Shown: in pieces, positions 18,498 through 26,710 of the stretch | Layout of the letters: each line of letters starts with the position of its first letter | Numbering within the stretch: the first letter of the stretch is position 1 | Source: Afipia sp. | GTDB taxonomy: Bacteria > Pseudomonadota > Alphaproteobacteria > Rhizobiales > Xanthobacteraceae | DNA: 64,000 nt | Direction: 5' to 3' | Assembly: GCA_017308595.1 (NCBI GenBank) | Contig: JAFKER010000009.1 | Location: 1-64,000, forward strand | The notes under the pieces: model-generated | Database searches by the model: none | The model's input: the letters and a program-made list of their open reading frames with translations, nothing else | What the model was told of the DNA's origin: nothing | Position numbers and translations under genes: made by a program

Positions 18498-19304
18498 CTA
18501 CTTGCCCAGCGCCAGCGCGATCAGGCCGAGCGTGCCGACAATGACGCGCCACCACGCAAATAGCGCGAAGCCGCGCTTGGTGACGAAATCCAGAAACGTC
18601 TTCACCACGATAATCGCAGTGATGAACGACACCACAAAGCCGACGGCGATCACCAGTCCGTGGTCCATCGTCATCTCGCCGCGGCTCTTGTAAAAGTCGT
18701 AGGCGAACGCACCGACCATGGTCGGGATCGCGAGGAAGAACGAGAATTCCGCCGCCGCGCGTTTGTCCGCACCGAACAGCATCGCCGCGACAATCGACGC
18801 GCCCGAGCGTGACACACCGGGGATCATTGCCGCGCATTGCGCGATCCCGATGCCGAGATACATCGGCAGCGAAAATGCAGTGGCGTCGTGATAGCGCGGG
18901 TTGAGATCCTGCTGATCCACCCACAGCAGCACCGCGCCGCCTGCGATCAGCGAGAAGCAGACCACCCACGGATTGAACAGCACGCTCTTGATGAACCCGC
19001 CGAAAAGCAGCCCAAGAATCACAGCGGGAAAAAACGCCAGCAACACGCCGATGACGAAGCGCCTCGCCGCGGGATCGGAAAACATGCCGACCGCAATGCG
19101 CCACAATCTGCCGAAATAAATCACCAGAATCGCGAGAATCGCACCGAGCTGGATCATCACCGCGAATGTCTTCCAGAAATTATCGCGGTCCAGATCCATG
19201 AAGCGCTCCACAAGCAGCAGATGGCCTGTGGATGAAACCGGAAGGAATTCAGTCACGCCCTCGACGACCCCGAGAACGACGGCCTTCAAAAGATCAGCTA
19301 GCAT
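18498..19304 (-). CDS. uppP: Undecaprenyl-diphosphatase
   Basis: A 268-residue polytopic membrane enzyme (about eight segments) that recycles the lipid carrier for peptidoglycan synthesis and gives bacitracin tolerance. Catalytic motifs EGVTEFLPVSSTGH (from about residue 15) and PGVSRSGASI (mid-protein) are intact. The open frame runs upstream to 19445, but ATG 19304 gives the family N-terminus (LADLLKAVVLGVVEG) directly. Confidence 0.95.
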   Translation of the reverse strand: MLADLLKAVVLGVVEGVTEFLPVSSTGHLLLVERFMDLDRDNFWKTFAVMIQLGAILAILVIYFGRLWRIAVGMFSDPAARRFVIGVLLAFFPAVILGLLFGGFIKSVLFNPWVVCFSLIAGGAVLLWVDQQDLNPRYHDATAFSLPMYLGIGIAQCAAMIPGVSRSGASIVAAMLFGADKRAAAEFSFFLAIPTMVGAFAYDFYKSRGEMTMDHGLVIAVGFVVSFITAIIVVKTFLDFVTKRGFALFAWWRVIVGTLGLIALALGK

Positions 19305-19513
19305 CTGGGATGATCCGAAGTGCTGGAAAGTTCCTTGAACTCGCGCCCTTGTCGCCCATTCGCCGTGTTGCCGCAACGGCAAATCCGTGAAATTGGAGGG
19401 GACGGTAAGCGACCGTTTTACCTGCCTGTCGGACACTCCCGCCACGTCTCGATTTGCGCATTAACCGCCCTTCGAGACCGTTTGTTAAACCTAATCTGAG
19501 CATCTGAAGCCGC

Positions 19514-20206
19514 ATGTTCACACTGTTCCATCACCCGTTCTGTCCACGATCCCGCTTTGTGCGGCTCGCGCTCGGCGAACACGGGCTCGACACGCGGCTT
19601 GTGGAAGAACTGGCCTGGGATCGCCGGGAAGCATTTCTGGCTCTGAACCCGGCCGGGGATACGCCGGTGCTGATCGCCGAGGGCACACCGGCAATGCCGG
19701 GGCCAAGCCTTGCCGCTGAATTCCTCGACGAAATTCATGGCGCGCCACTCGGCGATCATCGTCTTTTGCCGCGTGCCATGAACGACCGCATCGAGGTCCG
19801 GCGCCTGATGTCGTGGTTCAACGACAAGTTTTTCGAGGAAGCCAGCGGCCCTCTGGTCACTGAGCGCATCTACAAGCGCTTCATGAAACCAGACCAGGGC
19901 GGCGGCGCGCCCTCGACCGACGTTCTGCGCGCCGCAAAGGCCAATGTGCGCTATCATCTGGCCTATATCGGCTGGCTGGCGCGGACGCGGAATTTCCTGG
20001 CCGGCGACCAGCTCACCTATGCCGATCTCGCCGCCGCAGCCCATCTGTCGGCGCTGGACTATCTGGGCGATGTGCCATGGAACGAAGACGACGCAGCCAA
20101 GGCGTGGTACGTGCGGATCAAATCCCGCCCGTCGTTCCGCCCGTTGCTGAGCGAATGGATGGCGGGCGTCCCGGCCTCGGCACATTACGTGGATCTCGAC
20201 TTCTGA
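19514..20206 (+). CDS. Glutathione S-transferase family protein
   Basis: A 230-residue cytosolic GST-like protein. The thioredoxin-fold domain opens with LFHHPFCPRSRFVRLALGEHGL and has the PVLIAEG cis-Pro strand; the helical domain follows from about residue 90 with LAGDQLTYADLAAAAHLS, the N-capping box region. Substrate unknown. Its 3' end overlaps the start of queG by about 50 bases on the same strand. Confidence 0.9.
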   Translation: MFTLFHHPFCPRSRFVRLALGEHGLDTRLVEELAWDRREAFLALNPAGDTPVLIAEGTPAMPGPSLAAEFLDEIHGAPLGDHRLLPRAMNDRIEVRRLMSWFNDKFFEEASGPLVTERIYKRFMKPDQGGGAPSTDVLRAAKANVRYHLAYIGWLARTRNFLAGDQLTYADLAAAAHLSALDYLGDVPWNEDDAAKAWYVRIKSRPSFRPLLSEWMAGVPASAHYVDLDF

Positions 20207-21336
20207 CACCCCCGGCAGATGCGGCGGCACTGAAAGCCGCCCTCGCCACGGAGGCACGCGCCAATGGCTTCTCCACCCTCGGCGTCACCGATCCCGACTC
20301 CATCACCGGCGCACGCGAGCGGCTGCAGACCTTTCTCGATGCGGGTGCGCATGGCGACATGGACTGGCTCGCCAATGAACCCGCGCGCCGCGCCAGCCCG
20401 AAGGTGCTGTGGAGCGAGGTACGCTCCGTCATCATGTTGGGGATGAACTACGGACCGGACGAGAACCCGCTGGCCCTGCTCGAACGGAAAACCATCGGCA
20501 ACATTTCGGTTTACGCGCGCGGCGACGACTATCACGATCTGATCAAGAAGCGGCTCAAGACTGTTGCGCGCTGGCTGATCGCGCAGGCCGGCGGCGACGT
20601 GAAAGTGTTCGTCGACACGGCCGCCGTGATGGAGAAGCCGCTGGCCCATGCCGCAGGTCTCGGCTGGCAGGGCAAACACACCAATCTCGTCTCGCGCGAA
20701 CTTGGCTCATGGCTGTTTCTCGGCGCGATCTTCACCACGCTCGATCTGCCACACGATCGGGCCGACGGGAATCACTGCGGCTCGTGCCAGTCCTGCCTCG
20801 ATATCTGCCCCACGAATGCGTTTCCCGCTCCTTACCGCCTGGACGCGCGAAAATGCATTTCGTATCTGACCATCGAGCATAAGAGCGCCATCCCGCGCGA
20901 ATATCGCGAAGCCATCGGCAACCGCATTTACGGCTGCGACGATTGCCTCAGCGTGTGCCCGTGGAATAAGTTCGCGCAGGAAGGACACGAGGCGAAACTC
21001 GCCGCGCGCGATGAGCTGCGCGCACCATCACTCGCCGAACTGTCCCGGCTTGATGATATGTCGTTCCGCGCGCTGTTCACCAAGTCGCCCGTGAAGCGGA
21101 TTGGCCGTGACAGATTCTTGCGCAATGTCCTGATTGCGATCGGAAATAGCAGCGAAGCATCGCTGGCTGCGGACGCGCGCCGCTTGCTCGACGATGCGAA
21201 TCCGCTGGTGCGTGGAGCGGCGGTGTGGGCGCTGTCGCGCCTGCTTCCGCGAGCGGAGTTCGTCGCGCTGGCGGACACCCAGTCGAATGACGCCGACGAG
21301 GATGTTCGTGAAGAGTGGACGGCCGCTTTAGCCTAA
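20155..21336 (+). CDS. queG: Epoxyqueuosine reductase
   Basis: The last step of queuosine tRNA modification: cobalamin- and Fe-S-dependent reduction of epoxyqueuosine. Two ferredoxin-type clusters are visible (CGSCQSCLDICPTNAFP and CDDCLSVCPWNKFA), and a HEAT-like repeat region ends the protein. From ATG 20155 it has 393 residues, close to the usual 350-390; the frame is open to 20077. The start lies inside the gst gene (52-base overlap), so coupling is likely, and a later non-ATG start cannot be excluded. Confidence 0.93.
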   Translation: MDGGRPGLGTLRGSRLLTPPADAAALKAALATEARANGFSTLGVTDPDSITGARERLQTFLDAGAHGDMDWLANEPARRASPKVLWSEVRSVIMLGMNYGPDENPLALLERKTIGNISVYARGDDYHDLIKKRLKTVARWLIAQAGGDVKVFVDTAAVMEKPLAHAAGLGWQGKHTNLVSRELGSWLFLGAIFTTLDLPHDRADGNHCGSCQSCLDICPTNAFPAPYRLDARKCISYLTIEHKSAIPREYREAIGNRIYGCDDCLSVCPWNKFAQEGHEAKLAARDELRAPSLAELSRLDDMSFRALFTKSPVKRIGRDRFLRNVLIAIGNSSEASLAADARRLLDDANPLVRGAAVWALSRLLPRAEFVALADTQSNDADEDVREEWTAALA

Positions 21337-21338
21337 TT

Positions 21339-21449
21339 CGTCATTCCGGGGCGCGAGCGCTTGCGAGCGAACCCGGAATCCAGATGTGAGAAGATGAACT
21401 CTTCGAGATTCCGGACCAGCCCGTAAACGCGGTCTGTCCGGAATGACGG
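21339..21449. repeat. Intergenic palindromic element R3 (class B)
   Basis: Ends are GTCATTCCGGGGC (left) and CTGTCCGGAATGACG (right), which are complementary; internally GAACCCGGAATCCAGA and GAGATTCCGGACCAG also face each other. The same plan is seen at 32701-32808 and 44774-44886. It lies between convergent queG and the NTF2-like gene. Confidence 0.8.
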
Positions 21450-21459
21450 CTTGACGTTT

Positions 21460-21930
21460 TTACTTTCCCAAATGCCGCTGCATCTCCGGCCGCGCCTTGA
21501 GCGCCGCGCCCTGTTTCGCGACAATTTTCGCGATCCGCTCCGGAGCGAAACTCAGATCGACAAACGCCGGCGCGGTGTTCGCGACCTCGTGATATTCTGC
21601 GATCATTCCGTCGCGCAAGGCCATGATGGCAACACCTTCGAACATCGCCCGCGCGCCCTTCGCCTCCGGCAAGGTTGAGGCGTAGCTGAACGTGTAACGC
21701 GCATAGAGCGTTTTTCCGTCGCTGACGGGATCGTGCATCACCCAGCGGAAGTCTTTCGCCGTGCGATAAAACCAGTCGTCGATCATCTGCGTGATTTTCT
21801 CGCGGCCTTCGAACGGGCCGTAGAACACGTCGTGATAGACGCCATCTTCAGTGAAGAGGGATGCGAAGCCCTTGCCGTCACGCTGTTCGACGGCGCGACA
21901 AAAATCCCGGAGAAGCTTTTCAAAGGGCAT
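21460..21930 (-). CDS. NTF2-like / SnoaL-fold protein
   Basis: A 156-residue cone-fold protein: FCRAVEQRDGKGFASLFTEDGVYHD and FEGREKITQMIDDW are typical of the SnoaL/NTF2 superfamily, which includes polyketide cyclases, isomerases and binding proteins. No catalytic assignment is possible. It follows the hydrolase gene by 26 bases on the same strand, forming a probable two-gene operon. Confidence 0.75.
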   Translation of the reverse strand: MPFEKLLRDFCRAVEQRDGKGFASLFTEDGVYHDVFYGPFEGREKITQMIDDWFYRTAKDFRWVMHDPVSDGKTLYARYTFSYASTLPEAKGARAMFEGVAIMALRDGMIAEYHEVANTAPAFVDLSFAPERIAKIVAKQGAALKARPEMQRHLGK

Positions 21931-21956
21931 GACGGGCTCCCGCTTTTGCTGGCTGG

Positions 21957-22760
21957 TTATCCGTTCGCGAGTTCACTCACCGCGCCCAGCATCCGCGCGA
22001 TGTCCTGCGGACGCGAGAGGCGATGATCGCCATCCTGCACCAGCGTCAGCACCACGTCGTCACTCGGCAGACAGTGCGTCAGCGCGAAGGCGTGCCGCCA
22101 CGGCACATCGGGGTCCTGCGCGCCCTGAAGAATGCGGACCGGGCACCCGACATCGATGGTGCCGCCGAGCAAAAGATGATTGCGGCCCTCTTCGATCAGA
22201 TTGCGGGTGATGGGATAGGCTCCGTCGCCATAGTCGGACGGACGATGCCAGACGCCCTTGGTCATGATCTCGTCGCGAATGTCCTGCGAGAAGCCTTTCC
22301 ACATCAGCTCTTCGGTAAAATCAGGCGCGGGCGCGATCAATACGAGACCGGCCAGACCAGCGCGCGCGGCGGGACGCTTTGCCAGCGCACGCGCCAGGAG
22401 CAGCGCCATCCAGCCGCCCATGCTTGAACCGACCACGATCTGCGGGCCCTCGCAGAAGGCATCGAACACGTCGAGGCTTTCCTCGTGCCACTGTCCGATG
22501 GTTCCGTCGGCGAAGCTGCCGGAGGACTCGCCATGCCCGGAATAATCGAACCGCACATAAGCACGGCGATGCGCCACCGCCCAATCGTCCAGCGCCTGCG
22601 CCTTGGTTCCCTTCATGTCGGAATTGAACCCGCCAAGCCAGAATACGCCCGGAAGGCTGCCCCTGCGCTTTCGCACAGCGATGCGCCGTTTTATCCCGCT
22701 CCCACCGACCTCGATGAACTCTGGCTCCGGCAAGGCGGAACTACCCGATAGATCGCTCAT
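21957..22760 (-). CDS. Alpha/beta hydrolase
   Basis: A 267-residue serine hydrolase-like protein. The nucleophile elbow GSSMGG (Ser in VVGSSMGGWMALLLARAL, about residue 115) and FDYSGHGESSG, whose Gly-x-Gly turn resembles the oxyanion region, are clear; the late HRLSRP His is a likely catalytic base. Closest in style to small carboxylesterases of the ABHD10 type. Substrate unknown. First of an operon with the NTF2-like gene. Confidence 0.85.
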   Translation of the reverse strand: MSDLSGSSALPEPEFIEVGGSGIKRRIAVRKRRGSLPGVFWLGGFNSDMKGTKAQALDDWAVAHRRAYVRFDYSGHGESSGSFADGTIGQWHEESLDVFDAFCEGPQIVVGSSMGGWMALLLARALAKRPAARAGLAGLVLIAPAPDFTEELMWKGFSQDIRDEIMTKGVWHRPSDYGDGAYPITRNLIEEGRNHLLLGGTIDVGCPVRILQGAQDPDVPWRHAFALTHCLPSDDVVLTLVQDGDHRLSRPQDIARMLGAVSELANG

Positions 22761-22935
22761 GAAAACTGCCCCGTTTCCAAACCGTTATGACGGCGCATCG
22801 CACGTTTCGTCAACGCAGCCAACCTGAGAAGAACCCACGCATCGTGCTTGCGGAGCGAGCCATGGGCCTCTATGTGGAGCGGGCCTCAAAGAACGCGCCG
22901 GGGCGCATTTGTCAGGCATTTTACGGTTTCATGGC

Positions 22936-23004
22936 TGATCCCCGCAGATCAGCGGCAGTCCCGGAAAATGCACGGTAAAGCCCGCGCGCGCTTGCCCGGC
23001 GGGC
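22936..23004 (+). promoter_or_regulatory. Paired hairpins in the infC leader
   Basis: CTGATC and GATCAG near 22936-22953 form one stem; GCCCGC (22980-22985) and GCGGGC (22999-23004) form a second, followed by CTTAATCCTT. They lie within 120 bases upstream of the infC start and could be attenuator-like. The rest of 22761-23052 shows nothing I can name. Confidence 0.35.
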
Positions 23005-23052
23005 CTTAATCCTTCAAAATGATTGCCTTGTTCACAACACTGGAGATACCCC

Positions 23053-23592
23053 ATTCGCCGTCCTAACAGAGCCCCGGCTCCCGCCGCAAAAGACGGGCCG
23101 CGCATCAACGATGAAATCCGCAACCTTCAGATTCAGCTGATCGACCAGAACGGCACCAATGTCGGCACAGTCGAAACGGCGATCGCGGTGAAAATGGCGA
23201 TGGAGGCGGGCATGGATCTCGTCGAAATCTCGCCGAACAACGATCCCCCTGTCTGCAAGATCATGGACTACGGGAAGTTCAAGTATTCGGCGCAGAAGAA
23301 GGCCGCCGAAGCCCGCAAAAAGCAGAAGACCGTCGAAATCAAGGAGATCAAGCTCCGCCCGATGATCGACGATCACGACTATGACGTGAAGATGCGGGCG
23401 ATGCTGCGGTTCTTCGAAGAAGGCGACAAGGTCAAGATCACGCTGCGTTATCGCGGCCGTGAAATGGCGCACCAGGAAATCGGCACCAAGCTGCTCGACA
23501 AGGTGAAAGCCGCCGTGGCCGACGTCGCCAAGGTCGAACAGGACGCACGCTTCGAAGGCCGCCAGGTCGTGATGGTTCTGGCGCCGCGTTAA
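23053..23592 (+). CDS. infC: Translation initiation factor IF-3 (AUU start)
   Basis: A 179-residue factor that keeps ribosomal subunits apart and proofreads the start codon. N-domain [17 protein letters not shown] and the C-domain [10 protein letters not shown]...[12 protein letters not shown] are unmistakable. No ATG or GTG lies near the expected N-terminus; the codon at 23053-23055 is ATT, with GGAG at 23042-23045 seven bases upstream. AUU is the known infC start in many bacteria and lets IF-3 repress its own translation. The upstream in-frame TTG at 23023 is a poorer choice. Confidence 0.95.
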   Translation: MRRPNRAPAPAAKDGPRINDEIRNLQIQLIDQNGTNVGTVETAIAVKMAMEAGMDLVEISPNNDPPVCKIMDYGKFKYSAQKKAAEARKKQKTVEIKEIKLRPMIDDHDYDVKMRAMLRFFEEGDKVKITLRYRGREMAHQEIGTKLLDKVKAAVADVAKVEQDARFEGRQVVMVLAPR

Positions 23593-23614
23593 GCGAACAC
23601 GGTTGCGGAAAATA

Positions 23615-23650
23615 AAAATGGCGCTGCAACCGCAGCGCCATTTTCGTTTG
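23615..23650 (+). terminator. Rho-independent terminator after infC
   Basis: A perfect 13-bp stem (23615-23627 with 23632-23644, loop AACC) is followed by TTTTCGTTT; the A-run on the other side makes it usable by the convergent gene at 23667. Confidence 0.9.
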
Positions 23651-23666
23651 AAGAGGTCGTAACGGC

Positions 23667-24086
23667 TTAAGCGCGGGTCGCTTCCCAGCGGCCGGAGCAC
23701 GCCGTGCTCGACGACTTGCCGCTCCACTGGCCCGAACCGGAATTGGCAGAGAGCTTGCCGCTGCCGCTGGCCTTCTGGTCGCCGCGCGCGATGGTGACGC
23801 TGACTGCGCCGGCGTCGCCGACATGGCCGGAAATGTCGAAGCTGCCGTCACCGGAATAGCTGACCCGGCCGCTCTCGACCTTCACGGGATAGCTGTAGGC
23901 CGGATCGCAATTGCCAGACTGGGTAATGATGGTGACGCGCCATGCGCCGTCGAATGCCGAACCCGCCTTGGCCGAGGTCGCCAGCATAATGACAGCCGTC
24001 AGCATCGCAGCGGCAAGGACCGCCAGAGCGAACAGCCGGACGGCAGGATTTTCAGAAAAAGCCATTGTCTTGGCGCGCGCGGCCAT
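23667..24086 (-). CDS. Small secreted Gly/Ser-rich protein, paralogue 1
   Basis: A 139-residue protein with a signal or anchor segment ([19 protein letters not shown]) and a repetitive beta-rich domain. It is clearly homologous to the next gene: both share WxVxIITQSGNCD, AYS(Y/F)P, G(A/N)GAVSV, GSG(Q/R)WSG and ACSGRWEA-type endings, with two conserved Cys (in GNCD and CSGRW) that probably form a disulfide. ATG 24086 is preferred; ATG 24065 is possible. Family and function unknown. Confidence 0.72.
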   Translation of the reverse strand: MAARAKTMAFSENPAVRLFALAVLAAAMLTAVIMLATSAKAGSAFDGAWRVTIITQSGNCDPAYSYPVKVESGRVSYSGDGSFDISGHVGDAGAVSVTIARGDQKASGSGKLSANSGSGQWSGKSSSTACSGRWEATRA

Positions 24087-24207
24087 TGGGGTGTCCCTCA
24101 CATGTGGTGGGTGCTGGACCCGATATAGGCAGATTGCGGCAAGACTTCTAGCGCAGCGCAGCAAATACGGTCTAATTTTGAAAATATCTAATTATTCCAA
24201 TAGTATA

Positions 24208-24573
24208 TTACCGGTTGGCCTCCCAGCGCCCGCTACACCGGGCGCCGTTGAGCAGACCGCTCCAGCGTCCTGATCCGGATGTTCCGGACAGGCGCCCGCT
24301 GGCCCGGCCCGAAGACCCGCCGCTGGAAATGGCCACGCTCACCGCGCCGTTTCCGCCGATCCGCCCGCTGATGGTGGCGCCGCCGGTCGAGACCAACCGC
24401 CCGCCGCTGATGTTGAGCGGAAAACTGTAGGCGGCATCGCAGTTGCCGGACTGGGTAATGATGACGACGGTCCAGGGACCGTCGAACGAGGCGGCCCGAA
24501 CGGAAGAACCGGCGAACAGGACGGCGGCGGCGACGGCAAACGGGGCTGATCGTTTCAGGACGCTGAGGATCAT
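24208..24573 (-). CDS. Small secreted Gly/Ser-rich protein, paralogue 2
   Basis: A 121-residue protein with a signal peptide (residues 1-27, ending GSSVRAA) and the same domain as the gene at 23667: FDGPWTVVIITQSGNCD, SISGG/GNGAVSVAI strands, GSGRWSGLLNGARCSGRW. The two genes are in tandem on the minus strand with 121 bases between them, so they are probably a duplication. The gap contains an A/T-rich stretch (24168-24210), a likely promoter region for paralogue 1. Confidence 0.75.
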   Translation of the reverse strand: MILSVLKRSAPFAVAAAVLFAGSSVRAASFDGPWTVVIITQSGNCDAAYSFPLNISGGRLVSTGGATISGRIGGNGAVSVAISSGGSSGRASGRLSGTSGSGRWSGLLNGARCSGRWEANR

Positions 24574-24849
24574 GGGAGGGGCTTTCCGCTGGGAGGGACT
24601 GAGGCCTTTCGGAATAGTCGCTGAAACGGTTCCCTGCGTTCAAGAGCTCCCGTTAATCGTTGCCAATTCGCCGATCCTCTGCCATAAGCCGAGCCTTCGT
24701 CGCCCGGCTGATCAAGGGCTGCCGTGGCGACGCCAGTGCTGATTTTCTCCATACGGGATTAAATCGAGCATTATCAACGCTCTAACGAGCATTTCAGCCG
24801 TAACAGCGCCTTTCGGGGCGGATTTGTTTTGCGGCAACAGGAGAGCCAA
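24574..24849. other. Divergent gap before rpmI
   Basis: No gene seen. A short hairpin (CGCC with GGCG around 24810-24822) followed by ATTTGTTTTG lies 25-40 bases before rpmI and could be part of an L20-type autoregulatory leader; this is weak. The remainder must hold promoters for both flanking genes, but I cannot assign them. Confidence 0.3.
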
Positions 24850-25050
24850 ATGCCCAAGCTGAAGACCAAGTCGGGCGCCAAAAAGCGCTTCAAAGTGACC
24901 GGCACCGGAAAGGTGATGTCCGCCCATGCAGGCAAACGCCACGGCATGATCAAGCGGACGAAGAAGCAGATTCGTCAGCTGCGCGGCACGCGAGTGCTGT
25001 TCAAGACGGACGGCGACAACATCAAGCAGTACTTCCTGCCCAACGCCTGA
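24850..25050 (+). CDS. rpmI: 50S ribosomal protein L35
   Basis: A 66-residue basic protein of the large subunit: [20 protein letters not shown] at the N-terminus and the [11 protein letters not shown] segment are standard. CAGGAG lies seven bases before ATG 24850. Followed 69 bases later by rplT, as in nearly all bacteria. Confidence 0.97.
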   Translation: MPKLKTKSGAKKRFKVTGTGKVMSAHAGKRHGMIKRTKKQIRQLRGTRVLFKTDGDNIKQYFLPNA

Positions 25051-25057
25051 TCCTCTG

Positions 25058-25073
25058 GCCGCGTTCGCGCGGC
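25058..25073 (+). promoter_or_regulatory. UUCG-capped hairpin between rpmI and rplT
   Basis: GCCGCG-TTCG-CGCGGC is a perfect 6-bp stem with a stable tetraloop eight bases after the rpmI stop. It could protect or regulate the shared transcript, for example through L20 binding; function unproven. Confidence 0.4.
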
Positions 25074-25119
25074 GCATCTCGCAATCCCGTTTCACTTTTC
25101 CAGATGAAGGACATTCATC

Positions 25120-25479
25120 ATGTCTCGCGTTAAACGCGGCGTCACAGCTCACGCCAAGCACAAGAAAGTCTACAAGGCCGCCAAGGGTTTCCGCGGCCGC
25201 CGCAAGAACACCATCCGCGCCGCCAAGGCCGCCGTCGACAAGGCAGGCCAATATGCGTTCCGCGCCCGCAAGCTGAAGAAGCGCACCTTCCGCGCGCTCT
25301 GGATTCAGCGCCTCAATGCAGCCGTGCGTCCGTTCGGCATGACCTACAGCGTGTTTATCAACGGCCTCGCCAAGTCGGGTGTCGTTGTGGACCGCAAGGT
25401 GCTGTCGGATCTCGCGATCCACGAACCGGCGGCGTTCCAGGCGATCGCTGAAAAGGCCAAAGCCGCGCTTGCGGCCTAA
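25120..25479 (+). CDS. rplT: 50S ribosomal protein L20
   Basis: A 119-residue rRNA-binding assembly protein: [20 protein letters not shown] at the start, [11 protein letters not shown], and [11 protein letters not shown] in the globular domain. Full length. AAGGA precedes the ATG. Second gene of the rpmI-rplT unit; L20 commonly represses its own mRNA. Confidence 0.97.
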   Translation: MSRVKRGVTAHAKHKKVYKAAKGFRGRRKNTIRAAKAAVDKAGQYAFRARKLKKRTFRALWIQRLNAAVRPFGMTYSVFINGLAKSGVVVDRKVLSDLAIHEPAAFQAIAEKAKAALAA

Positions 25480-25627
25480 GCCTGCCGATAGCCGCGTTCG
25501 CGGCTTAGGCTTGCCCCTCTTGTACGAGGCCGATACGACCGGAGCGTAACAACGCTCCGCTGCGTTCGGCTGGGTGACATCATCCCCGCCGGACGGTTCA
25601 ACTGAAACCGTTCTGCTGGGGCTTGCA
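25480..25627 (+). promoter_or_regulatory. rplT-pheS gap with two strong hairpins
   Basis: AGCCGCG (25490-25496) and CGCGGCT (25499-25505) form a 7-bp stem with a 2-base loop, extended by outer AAGCCT/AGGCTT pairing; a second stem GGAGCGT/ACGCTCC lies at 25541-25558. Neither has a T-run, so read-through into pheS is likely. I saw no T-box. Confidence 0.4.
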
Positions 25628-26710
25628 ATGTCCAACCTCGTTAAACTCGAATCCGAAATTCTTGACGCCATCGCCGCTGCTTCTGATGAAGCCGCGCTTG
25701 AGGCCGTGCGCGTCGGCGCGCTCGGCAAGAAAGGCTCGATCTCGGCGCTACTGGCCACGCTCGGCAAGATGTCGCCGGACGAACGCAAGACCGAAGGCGC
25801 CAAGATCAATCTCGCCAAGGACAAGGTGACCGAAGCGCTGACCGCGCGCCGCGACATTCTCAAGAACGCCGCGCTCGATGCGCGCCTTGCTTCCGAAGTC
25901 ATCGACGTCACGCTGCCGACCCGCGAAACGCCTGCGGAGCAGGGCCGCATCCATCCGCTGTCGCAAGTCTGGGACGAACTCGTCGCCATCTTCGCCGACA
26001 TGGGATTCTCGGTGGCGGAAGGTCCGGACATCGAGACCGACGACTACAATTTCACCAAGCTGAATTTCCCCGAAGGCCATCCAGCGCGGGAAATGCACGA
26101 CACCTTCTTCTTCAACCGCAAGGAAGACGGCTCGCGTCCGCTGCTGCGCACGCATACGTCGCCGGTGCAGGTGCGCACCATGCTGAGCCAGAAGCCGCCG
26201 ATCCGGGTGATCTGTCCCGGCCGCACCTATCGTATCGACAGCGATGCGACGCATACGCCGCAATTCCATCAGGTCGAGGGCCTTGTCATCGACAAGGGCT
26301 CGCATCTCGGCCACCTGAAATGGATTCTTGCGGAGTTCTGTAAGGCGTTCTTCGAGGTCGACAACGTCAACATGAAATTCCGCCCGTCGTTCTTTCCCTT
26401 CACCGAACCGTCGCTGGAGGTCGATATCCAGTGCCGCCGCGACAAGGGCGAGATTCGCTTCGGCGAAGGCGAGGACTGGCTGGAGATTCTCGGCTGCGGC
26501 ATGGTGCATCCGAACGTGCTGCGCGCCTGCGGCATCGATCCCGACGTCTATCAGGGCTTCGCCTGGGGCATGGGAATCGATCGCATCGCGATGCTGAAAT
26601 ACGGCATCAACGACCTGCGGCAGATGTTCGAGAACGACACCCGCTGGATCAATCACTACGGCTTCAAGCCGCTTGAAGTGCCTACGCTCGCTGGAGGGCT
26701 GTCGTCGTGA
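25628..26710 (+). CDS. pheS: Phenylalanyl-tRNA synthetase alpha subunit
   Basis: A 360-residue class II synthetase subunit that activates phenylalanine; acts as an alpha2-beta2 tetramer with PheT. The N-terminal coiled coil (residues 1-90), motif 2 region (EMHDTFFF...[14 protein letters not shown]) and motif 3 ([18 protein letters not shown]) are all present. ATG 25628 gives the standard length. Its stop overlaps the GTG start of pheT by four bases. Confidence 0.97.
   Translation: MSNLVKLESEILDAIAAASDEAALEAVRVGALGKKGSISALLATLGKMSPDERKTEGAKINLAKDKVTEALTARRDILKNAALDARLASEVIDVTLPTRETPAEQGRIHPLSQVWDELVAIFADMGFSVAEGPDIETDDYNFTKLNFPEGHPAREMHDTFFFNRKEDGSRPLLRTHTSPVQVRTMLSQKPPIRVICPGRTYRIDSDATHTPQFHQVEGLVIDKGSHLGHLKWILAEFCKAFFEVDNVNMKFRPSFFPFTEPSLEVDIQCRRDKGEIRFGEGEDWLEILGCGMVHPNVLRACGIDPDVYQGFAWGMGIDRIAMLKYGINDLRQMFENDTRWINHYGFKPLEVPTLAGGLSS

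Noticed and set aside
25480-25627. T-box or Phe leader peptide before pheS
   Set aside because: No T-box AGGGTGGNACCGCG core and no Phe-rich short frame seen.
24712-26031. 439-residue minus-strand open frame
   Set aside because: Overlaps rpmI, rplT and pheS on the opposite strand; composition is low in complexity and without motifs.
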